Source of the DNA: Candidatus Bathyarchaeota archaeon
GTDB taxonomy: Archaea > Thermoproteota > Bathyarchaeia > TCS64
Direction of reading: 5' to 3'
Assembly (NCBI GenBank): GCA_013329615.1
Contig: DUKA01000057.1
Location: forward strand, 1-5,865
DNA: 5,865 bases
Part shown: positions 4,892-5,865 of the stretch, piece by piece
Numbering within the stretch: the first letter of the stretch is position 1
Layout of the letters: every line of letters begins with the position of its first letter
Translations under genes and position numbers: made by a program
Notes under the pieces: model-generated
Databases searched by the model: none
What the model was told of the DNA's origin: nothing
The model's input: only the letters and a program-made list of their open reading frames with translations

Positions 4892-5302
4892 TTACACGTT
4901 GAGGAGGCTGAGCTTCAGCTGCTTGATCCCCTTGCTCGCCTCTATCCTATGCATGAGCTCCCTGAGCCGACCAACACCGCCCCTCACGGCGACTATCTCA
5001 AGACAGTTGTCCTGGTCGAAGTGCACATGCGTCGAGGAGGCGATCACGTCTGTGAAGTCATGCTGGACGTCGAGTATCTCGTCAACGACGCTGCGTGAAT
5101 GGTGGTCGTAGATCATCATCAGTGCCCCCGCGACGAGTCCCTCCTCCGCTGTTGACCATTTCTGCTCGGCGAGGAAGCCCCTCATGGCCGTTTCGATCGC
5201 GGAGGACCTGTTCATGCCCACTCCTCTCGTCGCGTCGTCGAAGCTCTGTAGTAGTTCTGGGTCTACTGAGGCGCCAAATTTTGTTACGCCGCGTGTGCCC
5301 AT
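4892..5302 (-). CDS. nikR: Nickel-responsive transcriptional regulator NikR
   Basis: NikR is a tetrameric ribbon-helix-helix regulator that binds DNA when loaded with Ni(II). The 136-aa chain begins with the RHH DNA-binding arm KFGASVDPELLQSFDD (8-23), followed by MNRSSAIETAMRGFL (30-44). The C-terminal ACT-like regulatory domain starts with GALMMIYDHHS (59-69). The high-affinity square-planar nickel ligands are all present: His81 (in VQHDF), His92 and His94 (in THVHFD) and Cys100 (in NCLEI). Length is typical. The ATG at 5302 has no ribosome site within the normal distance, so the mRNA may be leaderless. A perfect 6-N16-6 dyad starts 7 bp upstream, implying autoregulation. It is divergent from hypA-hypB, consistent with nickel control of hydrogenase maturation. 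Confidence 0.97.
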   Translation of the reverse strand: MGTRGVTKFGASVDPELLQSFDDATRGVGMNRSSAIETAMRGFLAEQKWSTAEEGLVAGALMMIYDHHSRSVVDEILDVQHDFTDVIASSTHVHFDQDNCLEIVAVRGGVGRLRELMHRIEASKGIKQLKLSLLNV

Positions 5303-5308
5303 GTGCGT

Positions 5309-5336
5309 GTATTATTTCCCGGTGCCCTCGTAATAC
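5309..5336. promoter_or_regulatory. Candidate NikR operator in the nikR/hypA divergent promoter
   Basis: This is a perfect dyad GTATTA-N16-TAATAC, extendable to 7 of 8 matches (GTGTATTA versus GAGTATTA on the opposite strand). The 6-bp arms and 16-bp spacer match the known NikR operator architecture (GTATGA-N16-TCATAC in E. coli), and the arms share its GTAT/ATAC outer bases. Its far arm lies 29-34 bp upstream of the nikR ATG, where a leaderless transcript would have its TATA box, so nickel-loaded NikR would be expected to repress its own gene. It is 52 bp from the hypA start. Confidence 0.65.
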
Positions 5337-5377
5337 TCAAGTGGCGGGGCGTAATATTCATTAAGACCGTGGCGGGG
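5329..5377. repeat. Paired direct repeats in the nikR/hypA intergenic region
   Basis: CGTAATACTCA (5329-5339) recurs as CGTAATATTCA (5350-5360) with a 21-bp period, two helical turns. GTGGCGGGG (5341-5349) recurs exactly at 5369-5377. The second TAATATT is also the best TATA-like candidate for hypA (5352-5358). The repeats could be an internal duplication or extra half-sites for a regulator. Confidence 0.5.
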
Positions 5378-5387
5378 AGTTGAGCCC

Positions 5388-5792
5388 ATGCACGAGTGGG
5401 CCCTAGCCGAAGGCATCGTGAAGACCGCCGACAAGTTCGCCGAGGACCAAGGTATCGAGGAGATCACCGAGGTCAAGATAATGATAGGCGAGCTACAGTC
5501 CATCGAGCACGACATAATCGAGTTCGCTCTCGACCAGCTCAGGACCCACCGGATGAAAGGCGCCAAGTTCGTCATCGAGGCCGTCCCCGCCAGCTTTAAG
5601 TGCCGCAAATGCTCGCGCGAGTGGAAACTGGAGTCGGAGAAGCTCGACGAGACGACTGGCGAGGCCATCCACTTCGTCCCCGAGATGGCGCACGTCTACC
5701 TCAAGTGCCCCGACTGCGGTAGCCCTGACTTCGAGGTCACTGAGGGGCGCGGGGTCTGGCTCGCCAGCATAAAGGGGAGGAAGAAGGAGTGA
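5388..5792 (+). CDS. hypA: [NiFe] hydrogenase maturation factor HypA
   Basis: HypA delivers nickel to the hydrogenase large subunit together with HypB. The 134-aa protein starts with MHEWALAEGIV, whose His2 is the essential N-terminal nickel ligand, and keeps the GELQSIEHD motif (34-42). The zinc domain has two CxxC pairs, Cys72/Cys75 and Cys107/Cys110. Between them is a long insert (about 79-105) with HFVPEMAH. This insert is characteristic of the Thermococcus-type archaeal HypA and distinguishes it from the short bacterial loop. ATG 5388 has GGGGAG at 5374-5379 (8-nt spacing). The stop overlaps the next start as GTGA, so hypA and the following ATPase are likely translationally coupled. Divergent nikR and a dyad upstream suggest nickel-responsive expression. 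Confidence 0.96.
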   Translation: MHEWALAEGIVKTADKFAEDQGIEEITEVKIMIGELQSIEHDIIEFALDQLRTHRMKGAKFVIEAVPASFKCRKCSREWKLESEKLDETTGEAIHFVPEMAHVYLKCPDCGSPDFEVTEGRGVWLASIKGRKKE

Positions 5793-5865
5793 ACGACCCC
5801 CGCCTAGCCATAATCCCTAGCAGATTCGATGCGGTGAAGAGGATCATAGCCGTCAGCAGCGGCAA
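5789..5865 (+). CDS. Mrp/MinD-type P-loop ATPase, probable archaeal HypB (partial, 3' end outside window)
   Basis: Only about 25 codons are visible. The frame starts at GTG 5789, overlapping the hypA stop by 4 bp, with a strong GGGGAGG ribosome site at 5774-5780 (8-nt spacing). The product begins with a short leader and then IIAVSSGK (in the last visible codons), the beginning of the deviant Walker A (SSGKGGVGKS) of the Mrp/NBP35/MinD ATPase family. In Thermococcus kodakarensis a Mrp/MinD-type ATPase encoded beside hypA replaces the bacterial GTPase HypB and works with HypA in nickel insertion. The same gene pair here supports that role. The remaining sequence is beyond the window, so the completeness of the P-loop cannot be checked. 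Confidence 0.82.
   Translation, partial: MNDPRLAIIPSRFDAVKRIIAVSSG

Noticed and set aside
4468..4902. Long plus-strand frame opposite the fmdE-like gene, with a hydrophobic C-terminus
   Set aside because: It runs antisense to a gene with clear FmdE motifs. Its hydrophobic end comes from the AT-rich intergenic region, and it has no ribosome site or family resemblance.
5312..5668. Minus-strand frame opposite hypA
   Set aside because: It overlaps a textbook HypA and the divergent promoter; composition and lack of motifs mark it as a shadow.

Overview
This window looks like an archaeal chromosome segment, probably from an anaerobe that makes [NiFe] hydrogenase. The evidence is a NikR of the archaeal/bacterial nickel-sensor type, a HypA of the long-insert Thermococcus-like kind followed by the start of a Mrp/MinD-type P-loop ATPase (the archaeal HypB replacement), a stand-alone FmdE-type protein, an HD phosphohydrolase resembling MptB of methanopterin synthesis, a short homoserine dehydrogenase without an ACT domain, a class II tRNA-Ser, and TATA-like boxes plus oligo-T runs in place of bacterial promoters and terminators. 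The lineage cannot be fixed from the sequence alone. Translation signals are mixed: GGAGG-like sites, GTG/TTG starts and 4-bp stop/start overlaps (TTGA, GTGA) occur next to genes that seem leaderless.

Left part (1-1232, plus strand): the C-terminal half of an MFS transporter, then crcB (fluoride channel), then a DUF190 gene whose TTG start overlaps the crcB stop. This is a compact operon-like run ending in a T-rich, AT-rich intergenic region. Middle part (1364-4197, minus strand): tRNA-Ser(CGA) with encoded CCA; a cytoplasmic HExxH putative metalloprotease; a 46-48 residue small ORF between it and homoserine dehydrogenase; hom; and an MptB-like HD phosphohydrolase. The order of transcription is HD gene, hom, small ORF, metalloprotease, tRNA. 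The HD gene and hom each have their own TATA-like element, while hom, the small ORF and the metalloprotease are nearly contiguous.

Right part (4264-5865): a nickel-linked locus. nikR (minus) is divergent from hypA-hypB (plus), and an FmdE-like gene lies downstream of nikR on the minus strand. The most interesting observation is a repeated dyad with two 6-bp arms exactly 16 bp apart, the geometry of the known NikR operator (6-N16-6). One perfect copy (GTATTA-N16-TAATAC) sits in the nikR/hypA divergent promoter region. Two imperfect copies (5/6 arm symmetry, each with an exact TAATACT arm) lie in tandem upstream of the fmdE-like gene. I infer a local NikR regulon that controls nikR, probably hypA-hypB, and possibly the FmdE-like protein, whose role would then be connected with nickel.
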